Of a stretch of DNA of 64,000 bases, positions 12,521-24,690 are shown piece after piece. Below the pieces are notes generated by a model. That model ran no database searches, was not told the DNA's origin, and saw only the letters and a program-made list of their open reading frames with translations. This DNA comes from Stemphylium vesicarium (lineage: Eukaryota > Ascomycota > Dothideomycetes > Pleosporales > Pleosporaceae), in NCBI GenBank assembly GCA_004380135.1, contig QXCR01000030.1, forward strand, positions 1 to 64,000. The letters are read 5' to 3'. Within the stretch, counting starts at the first letter, position 1. Each line of letters starts with the position of its first letter. The translations under genes and the position numbers were made by a program.

Positions 12521-13246
12521 TGTGAGTAATTATACGGCAATCTGCCCAATACGATGGCAACAGTATTCAGGGTTCGGTCTCCAGCTTAGGTCCGTGGTAC
12601 AATGCTCACTCCCATTAATGAGCAATCCTGGTCTTCGGTAAGAAAGCAATCTATCTCGAGGAGGGCGTCAGACGAAAGAATACGCCAAAAGGAAACAGAG
12701 CGAAAGTAGTACACACGGCTGAGCTCAAACTTAAGGCAAGATTCAGCCCACCCATCACGCCAATCTCAGCCCCCACAGCCGCCATTCGGATAACGAGGGT
12801 GGCAATAGGTCAGCACCATGTAGCCAGCATTGTAAGCTGTCTTTGTTGGCGCACTTCACCAATCATCTGATTCTTCAATGCCGATCTTGCAGGTTCGCCC
12901 TCGCTGGTGGTCGCCTGAGGCGCATCTGAGGCGTACAGTAACGACAGGATATGCTGGTACAGAACAGCGGGGCGCCATCAGCTGTCAGCAGGGAATAGGA
13001 AGGAGGCCTGAATTGACGTTGAATATACGTGACGACAGTGGGCAAGACTGTTGTGAAGTGGTGCGCTACTTTCCGTACCACCTCCCTTTTACAGTGTACG
13101 ACCAATCCAAGTATTGCTCGGGTTCAACGGTACTGGAAATATGTTGTGAGGAAGCTCCATATCTCACGAGCGCGCAGCGGTTCTGCATCCTGGGACCGGG
13201 TAGGGGAATTGGGCGGTTCGCAGCTGCCATGCCGTCTAGATTATCG
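12521..13246. other. Intergenic: promoter of the cupredoxin-like gene
   Basis: No gene is supported. The sequence next to 12521 is the upstream region of the cupredoxin-like gene. Open frames on the plus strand (the longest, of 180 codons, begins at 12878) have unusual composition and no recognisable domain. Confidence 0.35.
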
Positions 13247-13653
13247 CTACGCGCGAGCTGGCATGTGGGTGGAGCGGAGCTGACTTGTCATCAAGGAATG
13301 AACGTCGAGATATTCGAGCCGCCAAACTGGAATGAGCTTAGTGCCCTGTGGAAACCCGGTACTGGAAGCGGGTCTATCATCTTGGCGCATCGGCGCATTG
13401 AGCTCAGCATGCTGTTCTAGGATAACGGTGCGATGCATGTGCGCTGTGATGGCTGTGATGATGGGTGGAAGAACACGCGAGAGCGGGGGAGGGTACGGGT
13501 GTGGCCGCCAATGTTATGATTAGCAAGCGACATACCTGCCGGGGACATAGGGCGGAGGTTCGCACCGAGATTGTGCGCCTGGTCAACGGCCACGTACATG
13601 AGACCTAGCAAGATCATATCTTGACCAGTCTGACTGACGCATACAATGCTCAT
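13247..13653 (-). CDS. Candidate small two-exon gene, unknown function
   Basis: An ATG at 13653 opens 39 codons that end at a near-perfect donor (CAG|GTATGT, 13535). Joining to an acceptor in CATCACAG (exon from 13452) keeps the frame and gives 107 residues to the stop at 13247. The first exon encodes a fairly hydrophobic stretch (MILLGLMYVAVDQAHNLGAN); the second is polar. I recognise no family. Support is limited to the splice signals and the continued frame, so this could be a chance model. It lies just upstream of the 3' end of HDA1 on the same strand. Confidence 0.3.
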
Positions 13654-13831
13654 TTTCTACAGGCTAAGATGATTTAATGCGCTTAATCAAAACACGAAAA
13701 ATCAAGCTTGGTCCATGATACAGGTGGAATGATGCCAGAAGCAATGGATGGGAGAACGGAAACGCCATGTCATGCAAGGAAGGAACACACAAGTCGCAAG
13801 CGATGCACTTTGCCCATAGACCGTCGCCAAC

Positions 13832-16739
13832 TCAAAACGGTGGTCTTTTCATAGGGCTTCTGGTGCCCGGGCTCTTGGGGCTCACGCCGAACAGGCCTAC
13901 CGCCGGCATCTTGGGACTTTTCAGGGAGTTTGCCGCATTTTCTTGCCGGGCACTGGGCTCAAATCGCTTTGATCCGTAAGACGCACTTCGGAGGGGGCTC
14001 CGAAACCCTGACGGCATCGTTTGTGGGCCCTCATCAGTTCGACTCGAGATGTCGTCCATCTCTTCATGCTCGCTCTTCTTTTCCAAAAGCAGTTGCTGCA
14101 CTTGTCCCAAGTGCTCCTCGAGCATGTCATCTAGGGTATCCTTGGGCGATTGGATGAGACTTCCGAGCTTCTTGCGCATCTTGCGCTGGCGGCTCGGATC
14201 CCAGACGAAATGGCCATTCTTCACGAATATCATAGAGTGCTAGAATTGTCAGCTGAGATGAATCCGCGAGGCCTGGTGTTGCTCACTGAGTGGTACCAAC
14301 TGGAAATAGTGTCGTCCGTCGCCCGCTTGATAGACTGGATCGTGGTTTCTGCCACAAAGCCAATGAGGCATTCAACTGGGCTGTCCGCATCGGTACAATT
14401 TTCTGCCAAGTCAGCAGCTGATCTCCCAGAATTTGACTTCGAGCTTACCATTGTGGCTGAGTAAGTCTACGAGACCCAGATATGCGTCACCGATACCCAT
14501 TAGGAATACCTGTGTGGCTTCATTCGGCCTGCACGTACGTCAACATGTGCCCCAACTGATCCGTTGATTGACTCACTCAATGTAGTTCTCCCACAAGTAG
14601 CCCGCGAGCTCACGCGTTTGCTGCGCACGAATTGCAGAGTCGTCTGATCTCACGAATCCCATCTCCGGCTAGCTTGCATTAGTAGGCTGATCCTCTTTGA
14701 AGACTCTGCTCGGGGCAACTCACATCCTCAACAGTTACAACTTTAGGAATATTGACATCGAGGACCTGGAAGTCATTTTCAATGGCCCAGTCAATGTACC
14801 TCTTGGTAACATCAGTCTTCAGTCCAAAGTCAGCCATTACACAGTGCGAGACTGCAACCGTACTTACGAGCCATGTGTTGTGCAGCTCCCTCTTTCCAGT
14901 GACAGGGTCAAGATGGTCTTGGAAGCTTGGTGGATCATGGAAGATGACGAGAAGTGGACATTGTTCCATGAAATTCGGTCTGCAAAGGTCAGTATCAACA
15001 TCTCATCTCTGTAAGGATAGCATAACACTTACGTTGCAATGACGTTGTGCTCGAAAGTCTGTGCCAACCCGGTTTTGTTAATTTGGAGTGGTGGAAGAGG
15101 AACCATGGAGTGCTCGGAGGCTAGACGTTGACTTTGCCACTCCCGGATGATTTCGTGCAACCGGTAAGCATCCTGAAAGCCTGGGTCCGTCTTGTTCAGA
15201 TGTTTTGGATATAAGCATTTCCAATATTTTGAGTGCTGGCGTTTGACGTTCTCGATGGTGTACACTGCACTGTCCTTTGGTGCTGGAAGGTCTTCTCGTA
15301 GGCGGTCCGGAGGCTCCAGCATGAGTACTCGCGTCACTGCTAGCGCGGAACGTGCGATAGATCGTAAATTATATCCTCCCTCGAGACATACAACGAGCTT
15401 TCCCTTAGCCAAACGCATGAGCATGTGCGTCATATGACCGTAACACGCGGGTGTAACAAAGCAGCCACCCAGCAAGTCACCCTCAGCTGCGTCGAAGCCA
15501 GCTGAGATGATGACAAGATCCGGGTCGAATTCAGTAGCGATCGGCATCACGATTTCTTGGAAAGCGTAGAGATACTCCGAATCGCCCATGCCATGCTCTG
15601 CCCATGGAATATTGACATTCTTTCCTTCGCCATGTCCTTCTCCGCAATAGTCAAGGTTGCCATCAGGTAGATTGGGATAGAAAGTCCCGTCTTTGAAAAC
15701 GTGAAGCGAGATGTAGAGCACGTTTGGATCTTCGTAAAACGCGTGCTGAACGCCGTTACCGTGATGCACGTCCCAGTCCAGTATCAAAACTTTGCGACAA
15801 GTTTCGGGATACGCGTTTTGGCACACACGCGTGGCGATCGGAACATTATTGAAGATGCAGAACCCGGACGGTTGACTACTCTCCGCGTGGTGTCCCGGAG
15901 GGCGGATTATAGCAATCGCGTTGCGCACAGCTCCCTGCACCACGGCTTTGCAGGCTTCAATAGCACCACCAGCTGCAAGCTTGGCACACTCAAACGTAGA
16001 GTTGTTTAAGTAGATTGAGTCTAGTCGGTCCGCCTCGAACTTCAACTGGTCGGGCGTCATATCTAATGGAGAAATGGAGAGGTTAGAAATGGCTAGAAGA
16101 AGTCAAAGCGGAAGTGTACATACCCTCAAAAGATTCCACAAGATCGTAATGCTCTTCCGTATGTATGAGCAAGATTTCGGGCTTAGTGGCAAAGCGCGTC
16201 GCGATCCTCCAACAATGATCCTCTTGATCTTCTTCGGAAGTGCTAGAGGCTACCAGACCAGCTTGCTTGATTTCCTCAAAGATTGAGTGGATACGACGGG
16301 GATCTTCTGGGTGGATGTCATCCGGGTTGATGTTCATATCCGGGAGTTCAGCATGAAACCGCATACGCGGGTCATAGACAAGACCTGTCTTTGACGTTGG
16401 ATACACCAGCGAAGATCTTGGCTTCGGCGGTATTCGAACTTGAGGGCTTGAGGGTCGAGCTGGCGTTGGTTTTGACATGCTTATCCTGTCAGACCAGCCA
16501 CTGGGCGACTTCGTCGTCCTATGCGATCCAGGATTGCTTCGACGGGTATTTGGCTGCAATAAAGAAGTAGTTTTCGACGGACTGTGGAATGGTAGTTGCT
16601 CTTGTTTGGATAACGGTGGACCCTTGATGTTTCCGAAGATCTCAGACGGGTCCACAGTATCTGGTAGTACATGTTCGCCGTTGGGCTCTGTGGAAACGAT
16701 AACTGAATCCTCTCCCATTGTGTAATCTTCGTCATCCAT
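13832..16739 (-). CDS. hda1: Class II (Hda1/HdaA-type) histone deacetylase
   Basis: A zinc-dependent lysine deacetylase that removes acetyl groups from histone tails and represses transcription. Eight exons join in frame (16739-16124, 16062-15033, 14979-14868, 14816-14724, 14668-14577, 14528-14449, 14402-14287, 14239-13832) to 848 residues. Residues 1 to about 150 are disordered. The catalytic domain shows RPPGHHAE (259-266), DWDVHHGNG (from 301), AGFDAAEGD and CLEGGYN, so the active-site histidines and metal-binding Asp/His are present. A C-terminal Arb2-like domain follows, including NTWLTDVTKRYIDWA and YLWENYIEPNEATQVFLMG across splice sites. Fungal Hda1 uses this domain for complex assembly. 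The 51-nt intron 14817-14867 is a multiple of three with no stop in frame, so its retention would insert 17 residues. Confidence 0.93.
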
Positions 16740-18737
16740 GACTGAACGTGGGAGTGGAGCAGGCTGACACGCCTCGCTTTACAGTCGCGGACCGGCAGCT
16801 AGATTTACGTCAGCATTGGATGTATAACAACGGCGAATTATGTGATGTGAGAGAACAATGAACCATGAACTGAAAGAACATGTTTCTGTTGAACTCAAGG
16901 AGCTTGCATCGCTATTTTTTGCTATTTCCAAAGAAGTAGGCGAGACCGTTCCGCAAAGGTACTGATACAGCGACTGCAGTCAGACGAGGACATTGAGGAC
17001 CAGTACTCTCTTCTCGAACACCGATGGCCAATAGAAGCTAGTTTGAGGCGGGCGAGAAAAGCTCTTCATAGTAATTAGATAATAGATAATCATACTTACT
17101 GAGGTTATTGCTACCGCATTGATGTAGCTATGTTGGAGTCACAAAGTATCGATCGATAGACCCAGGCCAAAAGGGTAAATGTACAGGCCACAACCCGTCG
17201 CAAGGTAAAGTTGCTCAGAATCTTAAACTCACGGCGTAGTATCGAGTCAATAAGTATGCGGGGCTCTGTAAAGTTGTAAGTAAAGTTCACAATCGCTGCA
17301 GCCCTTGATGGATGGCGCTCGCATCGCGTCCAAAGCCGAACGCAACTCGGAGCTTTGTTTACCTACGTTTGCATCTAAACGACGCGCTTATAAATTTGGG
17401 ACTACCACAACTAGGATGCTAGCCAGTCGCAGGCTTCTAAAGTCAGTATTAGATGGTGTCGCGTTTGGTAGTAGGGGATAAAGTGGAGCGCTGCAATGCA
17501 GCTCCCATAGTTAGCCAAGGCGCATCACATGACTAAGCGACGCCAAGTTATTTAGCGCCAAATGCAACAGATGCATCTACGTTTCTTTACAACGTATTGT
17601 AGTGTTGCCATAGAGAACTACATACTTGGCGAATCGTGCTTTGATATGAGGGAGCTCTGCAAAATTTCAAGCTTGCATTAAATAGGTCTCGTATCCAAGG
17701 AGGGGGTAATACAGGAACTTGCCTACCCCTACATAGGTCCACGGGTATCTTTGGGTCACCAGAAAAGAGTCCACCTGGGCACTATAGGTTTATGATACGG
17801 CTGTTCCGGTGGAGGTTCGTGCGCATACTCCTTACCTGTCTCCTTTCCCAGTCGGCGATTCTTTATTTGCTTTCGTCTAGTGGTAGCATGATTAACTTGA
17901 ACCTGGCGAAGCCAACGGGCCTCTAATAGCGTACGCTCTCGGTAGATCTTGTCTTGTTCTCTTGTTCTCTCAAGGCTCATTGCGGTCACCATAGAGGATC
18001 ACAAAACTGTGCTCTTTGACGCGGCATCTCACCACCGGGTATAGAGCAGATCTGTGATTTTTCCTGAATTTAATCCCATGAATGTCTGGCGGAAAGAAGT
18101 ATATATAGAAGTTGGCAAAACTCTCCATGAAAACAGCACACATCGGCTAAGCGGGAGGGATGCGCCGTCTAAGCCCGTACCAGACAATGGCAGTACTCAT
18201 GTGCGAGAGTCCGGTAGTGGCCGTTGGCTGCGGTGTTAAGTCAAAGCCGACAGTACCCACGCTGGCTGAATGGCTACGCCTGCCACCCGATCTCCCCCGC
18301 TACCTTCTCGCCAGATTGCGGAACGCAACTCGAGGCAGCCTTCCAGAGCTTAGGGACCGGAAACTAAATGCGGGAAAAGGGATCCGCAGACATATCGTTC
18401 GCATGAGTCTCCAGACGAGCTTCTCCGCGTGATAGCCATACCTCGGGAACTAGCCTGTGAAGGAACGCTAGAAAATGCATCGACAGGGGCGGCTCCACTG
18501 CCTTGCAGATGACGGACGGCGGGAGCTTCAACGTCACCTTGTATTCATGTTTGCAAACAAGCGTTGTGGTAATTATTATTCATTTATTCATGTCTAGCAT
18601 AACGCATTCATCGCTAAACCCTTATTTTCATCCCCGCGTTAACCGCGCCTAGCAAAAAACACCGAGGATCTATCCGATCCGTCATGTAATGAAGATGCAA
18701 TTCAGAGTTTAGGCGTTGCCTGGCTCTGTCCTGACTC
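16740..18737. other. Intergenic, 2.0 kb: HDA1 promoter and GAPDH 3' flank
   Basis: No gene is supported. The sequence looks more AT-rich than its surroundings in places (for example around 17060-17110). A 78-codon open frame on the minus strand (17756-17992) encodes a very basic peptide without a known domain. It may be a decayed mobile-element fragment, but I cannot show this. Confidence 0.4.
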
Positions 18738-20031
18738 CTAAGCGTTGCCATCAACCTTGGCAATGTAGACCAAAAGGTCAAGAACACGGCGGGAGTAACC
18801 CCACTCGTTGTCGTACCAGGAGACAAGCTTGACGAAGTTCTTGTTGAGGGAGATACCGGCCTTGGCGTCGAAGATGGAAGAGCGGTTGTCGCCGTTTAGG
18901 TCAGTAGAGACAATGTCGTCCTCGGTGTAACCAAGGATACCTATGCGATGTCAGAATTTGCACCTGATCACTTGAGAGAATAAACACATACCGCTGAGAG
19001 GGCCCTCAGAAGCCTCCTTGATGGCCTGCTTGATCTCGTCGTAAGAAGCAGCCTTCTCGATGCGGACAGTCAAGTCGACAACCGAGACGTTGGCGGTGGG
19101 GACACGCATGGCCATACCGGTGAGCTTTCCGTTGAGTTCGGGGATGACCTTGCCGACAGCCTTGGCGGCACCAGTGCTGCTGGGAATGATGTTCTGAGCA
19201 GCAGTGCGGCCACCGCGCCAGTCCTTGGCGGAGGGACCGTCAACGACCTTCTGGGTGGCGGTGTAGGAGTGAATGGTGGTCATGAGACCCTCAATGATGG
19301 TGAACTTGTCGTGTACAACCTTGGCGAGAGGAGCCAGGCAGTTGGTTGTGCAAGAGGCGTTGGAGAGAACCTCGATGTCGGACTTGTATGTCTCGTGGTT
19401 GACACCCATGACGAACATGGGGGCGTCAGCAGAGGGAGCAGAGATGACAACCTTCTTGGCTCCGCCCTTCAAGTGAGCCTTGGCCTTCTCGGTGGTGGTG
19501 AAGACACCAGTCGACTCGACGACGTAGTAGGCGCCGGTCTCGCTCCATGGGATGTTGGCGGGGTCCTTCTCCATGTGGAAGCGGATGGTCTTGCCGTTGA
19601 CGGTCAGGTTGTTGCCGTCGACCTTGATCTCACCCTTGAACTGGCCGTGTGTGCTGTCATACTTGAGCATGTATGCCTACATGGACGTTAGCCTGCAATC
19701 CACTAGGAACAAATGGCCTCCAACCGCCGCGATCATATGGAACGCGCAGCGGATTGTCGGGAAGACTGTCTTGTATCCGGGGATACCTACGGCGTAGTGG
19801 GGCTCGATGAAGGGGTCGTTTACGGCGACAATGTCGACGTCGTTGTGCTCGACCCTGTGAGACGCGGTTAGCTTTGATATGGCAGAATTAACGGGCTCAA
19901 TCAAACTTACGCATTGCGGAAGACGATACGGCCAATGCGACCGAAGCCGTTGATACCAACCTGTGAGGGTGTGTCAGTCGCATGCTCCCGGGTGCGGCGG
20001 GGTAGCAGAAGGATCCTACCTTGACGACCAT
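18738..20031 (-). CDS. gpdA: Glyceraldehyde-3-phosphate dehydrogenase
   Basis: Catalyses the NAD-dependent oxidation and phosphorylation of glyceraldehyde 3-phosphate in glycolysis, in the cytosol. Five exons (20031-20020, 19960-19911, 19854-19791, 19676-18992, 18940-18738) give 337 residues, the normal length. The first coding exon is only 12 nt (MVVK). The NAD-binding start reads VGINGFGRIGRIVFRNA. The catalytic motif ASCTTNCLAP with its active cysteine is present. The C-terminus WYDNEWGYSRRVLDLLVYIA is canonical. Intron sizes are 59, 56, 114 and 51 nt. A C/T-rich stretch upstream, on the coding strand, resembles those of highly expressed fungal genes. Confidence 0.98.
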
Positions 20032-22148
20032 GATGAAGTGTGTATTGTGCTGTGGAAAGTTAACAAACTGGATTGGGGAAATGGAAATTAAGCTGGGCTC
20101 ACTGGTTTATAAGGTATGCGGTGATGAGTAGGTGGTGAGAGGCAGATTTTTGTGGTCGGCCGCAGTGTTTTGTTGGGTCTGGGCTAGGTGGGGTGAGGGA
20201 GGGGCAAGCTAAATAGCAACCAGCCCTGAGGACGTCACAAGTTTTAGTTCTTTTTCTGTAATCCGATATGCAGCGCCCGCCTGGGCCCAATTACACACTC
20301 TGCGCCCTCCCACACATCCGGCCGGCTACTTGGTCGACAGATACGGCAGAGCACCTGTAACCTCGGGCGCATGTCGCCATGGTTCGAGGCCGCGGATTGC
20401 ACCGGCAGGCATGCGAGACAGCTCAAAAACCCCTTGATTTGAATTGCACTCGCCGAGGCTGCCTCAAGACATGTCGAGACGCGCTCATGACTTGACGCCA
20501 AGTGCCTTGATGCCCTTGTGGTACTCGCAGCCCCGCGATTATACTGCAGATTGCTGCACGCCACGCCGCGCAGCACGTCCATGGTATCAAAACGGTTACG
20601 AAAGAAGTATGCGCGCATCTCGTAATCAGTGGGAGCATTCAAAGCCATTTCTACGCGGCACGGGTGGCCGCTGTCGCCGTCGTGGGCAGGCTCTTTTGGT
20701 CATTCGATAAGATAAAACTAAGCGCGCAGCGTAGTCAGATCGGATCACCGGTTCGTGGGGATGCGAGGCGAGCATTTTGTGTAACCACCGAGATTCTCCC
20801 CACCAGGCAAAGTCGACTTTGGGTTAAGATGAGGCGTGGCGTATCCGCGGCCGGGATTGGGCCAGACAAACGTGCTGCGGTATAGCAGTCCTGGGCACGC
20901 CGCGCGGCATGCGGTGCTATAGCAGCTACCAGGGAGCTCAATGTACCTGCATCTATGTGCTGTGGCAAAGGAACGTCGAAGCTGGAGCTCAAGCTCGGAG
21001 CTTTTGGACGATGATGGCATGGCGCCGACCCGACATGGTCTGCTCCGATCACGGGATAGGTGCATGGAGGAAGCTCCAGGGCTTCTACGGCTTCCCCAAA
21101 ACAGAGACTGGTCGATTACCACGATCTTGCAATTTGTCCTTCTTTCTTCATGATATGTTGACATTTCCAAGCTGCGTCGAAATTGATTGATGTCTTCCAA
21201 GGTTTTCTGTTATTCAAAGCACGTGTTTACAAGTCGCGTCACCAATGCATCGGGCAATAAAGTCTACGTGAAGGCTTGTAACGGGATCCAAAAAGCCTGT
21301 TATGAATTGACGCTCGTTGCGCAAACTTTTTCTTGTCATATTTCCTGACCGAGAGGAAGGTTGCAATGTGTCGCTGTTTCTTTGTACCTGTTCGCTACCC
21401 CGCGATTGAGCCAATTTGCGAGCGTTCTCATATGCTCACTTAGGTACCCAAACAATGGCAGAAGGGGCGAGGAAATATGTGTGGCATTTAAGGTACACAG
21501 TATAAACAGATGCTCACCTGCCTGCTCGAGTGGCCTCTATTGATTGTCTCATCGTGTGTATTGTTGTACAAACATGTGCCGTCCCATCTGCGCCCCATAG
21601 CAGACGCTCTTCACAGTCGAGAAAGTGGCCTGTTCGGTATCAAGCCAGCATCCAGCATTCAGAAGCCCATACACATCTGAATCCTACCAAGTGTCCCAGT
21701 AGATCTTTCAGACTCTAATAATGTAAGAGTCTCATGACCATACGGGAATGACACGACGTATCTAACTGTGCCTTCCCCAAGCAGTAAGCTGTCCGGCAAG
21801 TACGACAAGAGCGCGTGACACAGGGCCCAGAGCCCCATTTCCTTACCTTGTCGCCATTGAGCGCAATCGAGCCTCAAAAACCTCTGCAACCATATCGCGA
21901 AGCCAAAAGACGTCGTGATGGAGGATAACGCCCGAAGCCTCATTGGCTGGCTCGTGGCGCTCGGGCCACATGGAAATGATCGTTCCACCACCTTGGCGTT
22001 CCTCTCGCAACCACATTTTGCAAGACAGCTCTCCTGGCCCACCTTCGACTCCATCACCACCACGATCCATTGGCAGCTGTAGGTCCCTCGACGGGAAACT
22101 CCCCCCTTCCTTTTCTATTTTCCGACACTCTCCACTCCACCCGCCGCC
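20032..22148. other. Divergent promoter region between GAPDH and COX5, 2.1 kb
   Basis: No gene is supported. The two flanking genes are transcribed away from this region, so both promoters lie inside it. Open frames of 60-150 codons overlap on both strands without recognisable content and are probably chance. Confidence 0.45.
20171..20210 (-). promoter_or_regulatory. CT-rich promoter block upstream of GAPDH
   Basis: Read on the coding strand of GAPDH, this block is mostly C and T, about 140-180 bases before the ATG. Pyrimidine-rich blocks just upstream of the start are common in highly expressed fungal genes and often lie near the transcription start. The assignment is by position and composition only. 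Confidence 0.35.
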
Positions 22149-22971
22149 ATGTTGCGCTCGTCCATCGCCCGCGCTTCGAGGAGCTCGGCTGCCGTCATTC
22201 CGTCGACTGCGACACGCACAGCCCTCCCCAGAGCTGCTCCGGTAGCTTGCCAGCTTCAGCAGTCCCGCCAGGCACACGCCATCTCCAACCCGACGCTCGC
22301 CAACATCGAGAAGCGATGGGAAGACATGCCCCCTCAGGAGCAGGCCGATCTGTGGATGACGCTTAGGGACCGCATGAAGACCGACTGGAAGGAATTGACC
22401 ATGCAGGAGAAGAAGGCTGGTGCGTACATCCCCTCCGGGCGCAATTGGATGCCGCAAAGCCTCGGATGACGTATCTTGTCTTTTGATCGCGATACCCGAC
22501 TTGACCCGCGGCATCTGGTACGCCCGACGTGAAATTATCGCGATATGTCGGAACTTCATCCAAGCAGACACTGGGCTGACAATATTCTCTACCCGCAGCC
22601 TACTTCATCGCCTTCGGTCCCCATGGTCCCCGCCGACCCCCGCCTCCGGATGAGGGCCGCAACGTCTTCCTCCTCTCGTCCGCTGTCATTGCTGGTGCCT
22701 TTGCTATCTTTGCCTTCACCCGCATGTTCGCCAGCCCCATCCGGCCCCGTACTATGACAAAGGAATGGCAAGAGGCCTCTGAGGAGTACTTGAAGGTGCG
22801 TAGTTTCACTGCTCCATTGCTTCGCTGCTTTGAGAGCCTCAAGGCGTCCATGACGGCACTAACACTCCACAGGCCCAAGGATCTGAGCCCATCACTGGTT
22901 ACAAGGGAATGCTGGTCCAGAGCAAGTCTGAGAAGGATCTACCAGCTAACCAGAAGCTCAACGACGAGTAG
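22149..22971 (+). CDS. COX5: Cytochrome c oxidase subunit V (COX4/COX5 family)
   Basis: Nuclear-encoded subunit of respiratory complex IV in the inner mitochondrial membrane. Three exons (22149-22419, 22599-22795, 22873-22971) give 188 residues. The N-terminus is a basic, Ser/Ala-rich mitochondrial presequence (MLRSSIARASRSSAAV). The mature part has IEKRWEDMPPQEQADLW and AYFIAFGPHGPRRPPPP, then the single transmembrane helix (VFLLSSAVIAGAFAIFAF) and the intermembrane-space tail with TMTKEWQEASEEYLK. The codons for KKAAYFIAFG are rebuilt across the 179-nt first intron. It is divergent from GAPDH. Confidence 0.95.
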
Positions 22972-24690
22972 AGAACCCGAATAGAAGCGTCACAGCAATC
23001 ATCATACCAATACCCATACCACATTCTCCTTGGGTCAAATTTCTGTTTGGTACTGTCTGTGTCATATATAACAAGATCGAAAGCATTACGAGCGGCTGCA
23101 GGTCGACCATCTTCATAATAGTCCTCATTGTACACCAATCTAGAGAGGCTTTTCTGCGTTTCCCCGATGATCTCCACTTCGTCCCCCTGTGCAAAAGCAC
23201 AGTGTACGATCTGCGTAACTCTCCACCCAATGCGCTCTACCCTTGTTCCAAATTGACAAAAAGTGATGCCAGGGGGCCAACGGAGTGCATCTGATGGGAA
23301 GATGGGAAGCTAGACTGCCAATGTCGTATCAATCTAGCCTGTAGAAATCACTCTGATCCTAAAATTGCTGTGCTACAAGAAATAGACGGGTACCACGGCA
23401 TCGGCATTTCAGTTCTTTGTGAGTGAAAGCACAGCTAGGCCTATGGGCGACATGCTCAACACATGTACTTTATTCACAGCCACTGTTGCTTGTGCGATGA
23501 GTTCCAGGAAATGAATCCAACGATCAAGAGCCACGTTTGACTTGGCCGTGCGGTAAGAACATGCAGACGTCTTAGTGTCAATGATCCAAATCTTTTCAAC
23601 CGGCCCTGCGACTTGACGAAAACGGTTTATCAGAAACGTTGTGATTGAGCTGGACGGGCATGAACTTTTGCTAGTCTTCACCGTGGGATGTCTGGTCTCT
23701 TCGCTACAACATGAGACTTGGTCATGTCTCGTCAGCCACATACTGTAGTTCGCTACAACACCAATGATAGAGATGTACTTATGTGTGCGATATCTTGCAC
23801 TCGGCTAGTTGTGGTAACACGAAATGCAAAGGACATGATCCGCGGCCGGACACGGTAATATCGCCACCAGATGTGAGATCAGTCAGCTTCGTATCGAGAG
23901 AACGTTGCACACGCCTTTTCTACGACCGCGGCCGTCTTGATTTCCACGGACGGTTCTGGGGTTGGGTGGCGGAAGGATGTCGCTGATTGATTTGTCAAAG
24001 TGCACCGGATGGCATATAGTCTTAGTTTGGACAACCGAAAAGCAAGGAGCCATGTACGAAGATATCCTGGATCAGAGTATGATGTCCTGTTAGGCTGTGT
24101 GGTGTGTTTGCTCACTTTGCCGTGATTTCGATAAGCTGCACATATACATGGTCAGTTGCGTACCCATGCGTCGCGACTGCCACTATTGTACCCGCCAGGT
24201 AGCCCCTTGGCTTGACTCGCACAAGTACTGATTCTGATTCCGGCTCCTATGAAATCGACTGCACATCATCTGCATGCGGCAGCCATGTCATATTGTCTTC
24301 GACCCTCCTTGTGACACATAGGCCTGATGGATACATGGGCTTTTCCATCTATCCGTCGACGACAGTGCAAAACTAAGTAGTAGTCTAGAACATGTGAAAA
24401 CGTTAGATCCAGCAGATAATCATCACAACTCTAGTATACATTATAGGCAAATGTCATCACGCGCATCTTCTCCTGAGATGATCTGCAAAGGCAAAAGTAG
24501 GTTGGGAGCATCATTCGTTGAACAAGAAAATGCGGTTTCTTCATGTAAGATAGATTACAGGAAGCCACGCACGTCAAAGCACTCGCTTATAATCCCACGT
24601 CATCGGAGGTATATCTTTTGTACAAAGTGAGACTACCAGCGAACTGCCCTAGACACACTGGCCGACTCTTCACCCACCACAAAAGTCCGT
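22972..24690. other. Intergenic between convergent COX5 and ATP2, 1.7 kb
   Basis: Both neighbours end here, so their 3' untranslated regions are included. The best open frame (110 codons, minus strand, 23409-23741) contains a moderately protein-like stretch but has no recognised domain and no clear upstream exon. I therefore do not call it a gene. Confidence 0.35.

Noticed and set aside
12878..13420. A 180-codon plus-strand open frame upstream of the cupredoxin-like gene
   Set aside because: High Cys/Trp/Arg content without pattern; overlaps the candidate two-exon gene on the other strand; no recognised domain.
17756..17992. A basic 78-codon frame possibly from a transposon
   Set aside because: Too short and without any recognisable reverse transcriptase, integrase or transposase motif.
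23409..23741. A 110-codon minus-strand frame between COX5 and ATP2
   Set aside because: Parts look protein-like, but no family, no clear start context and no supporting exon were found.
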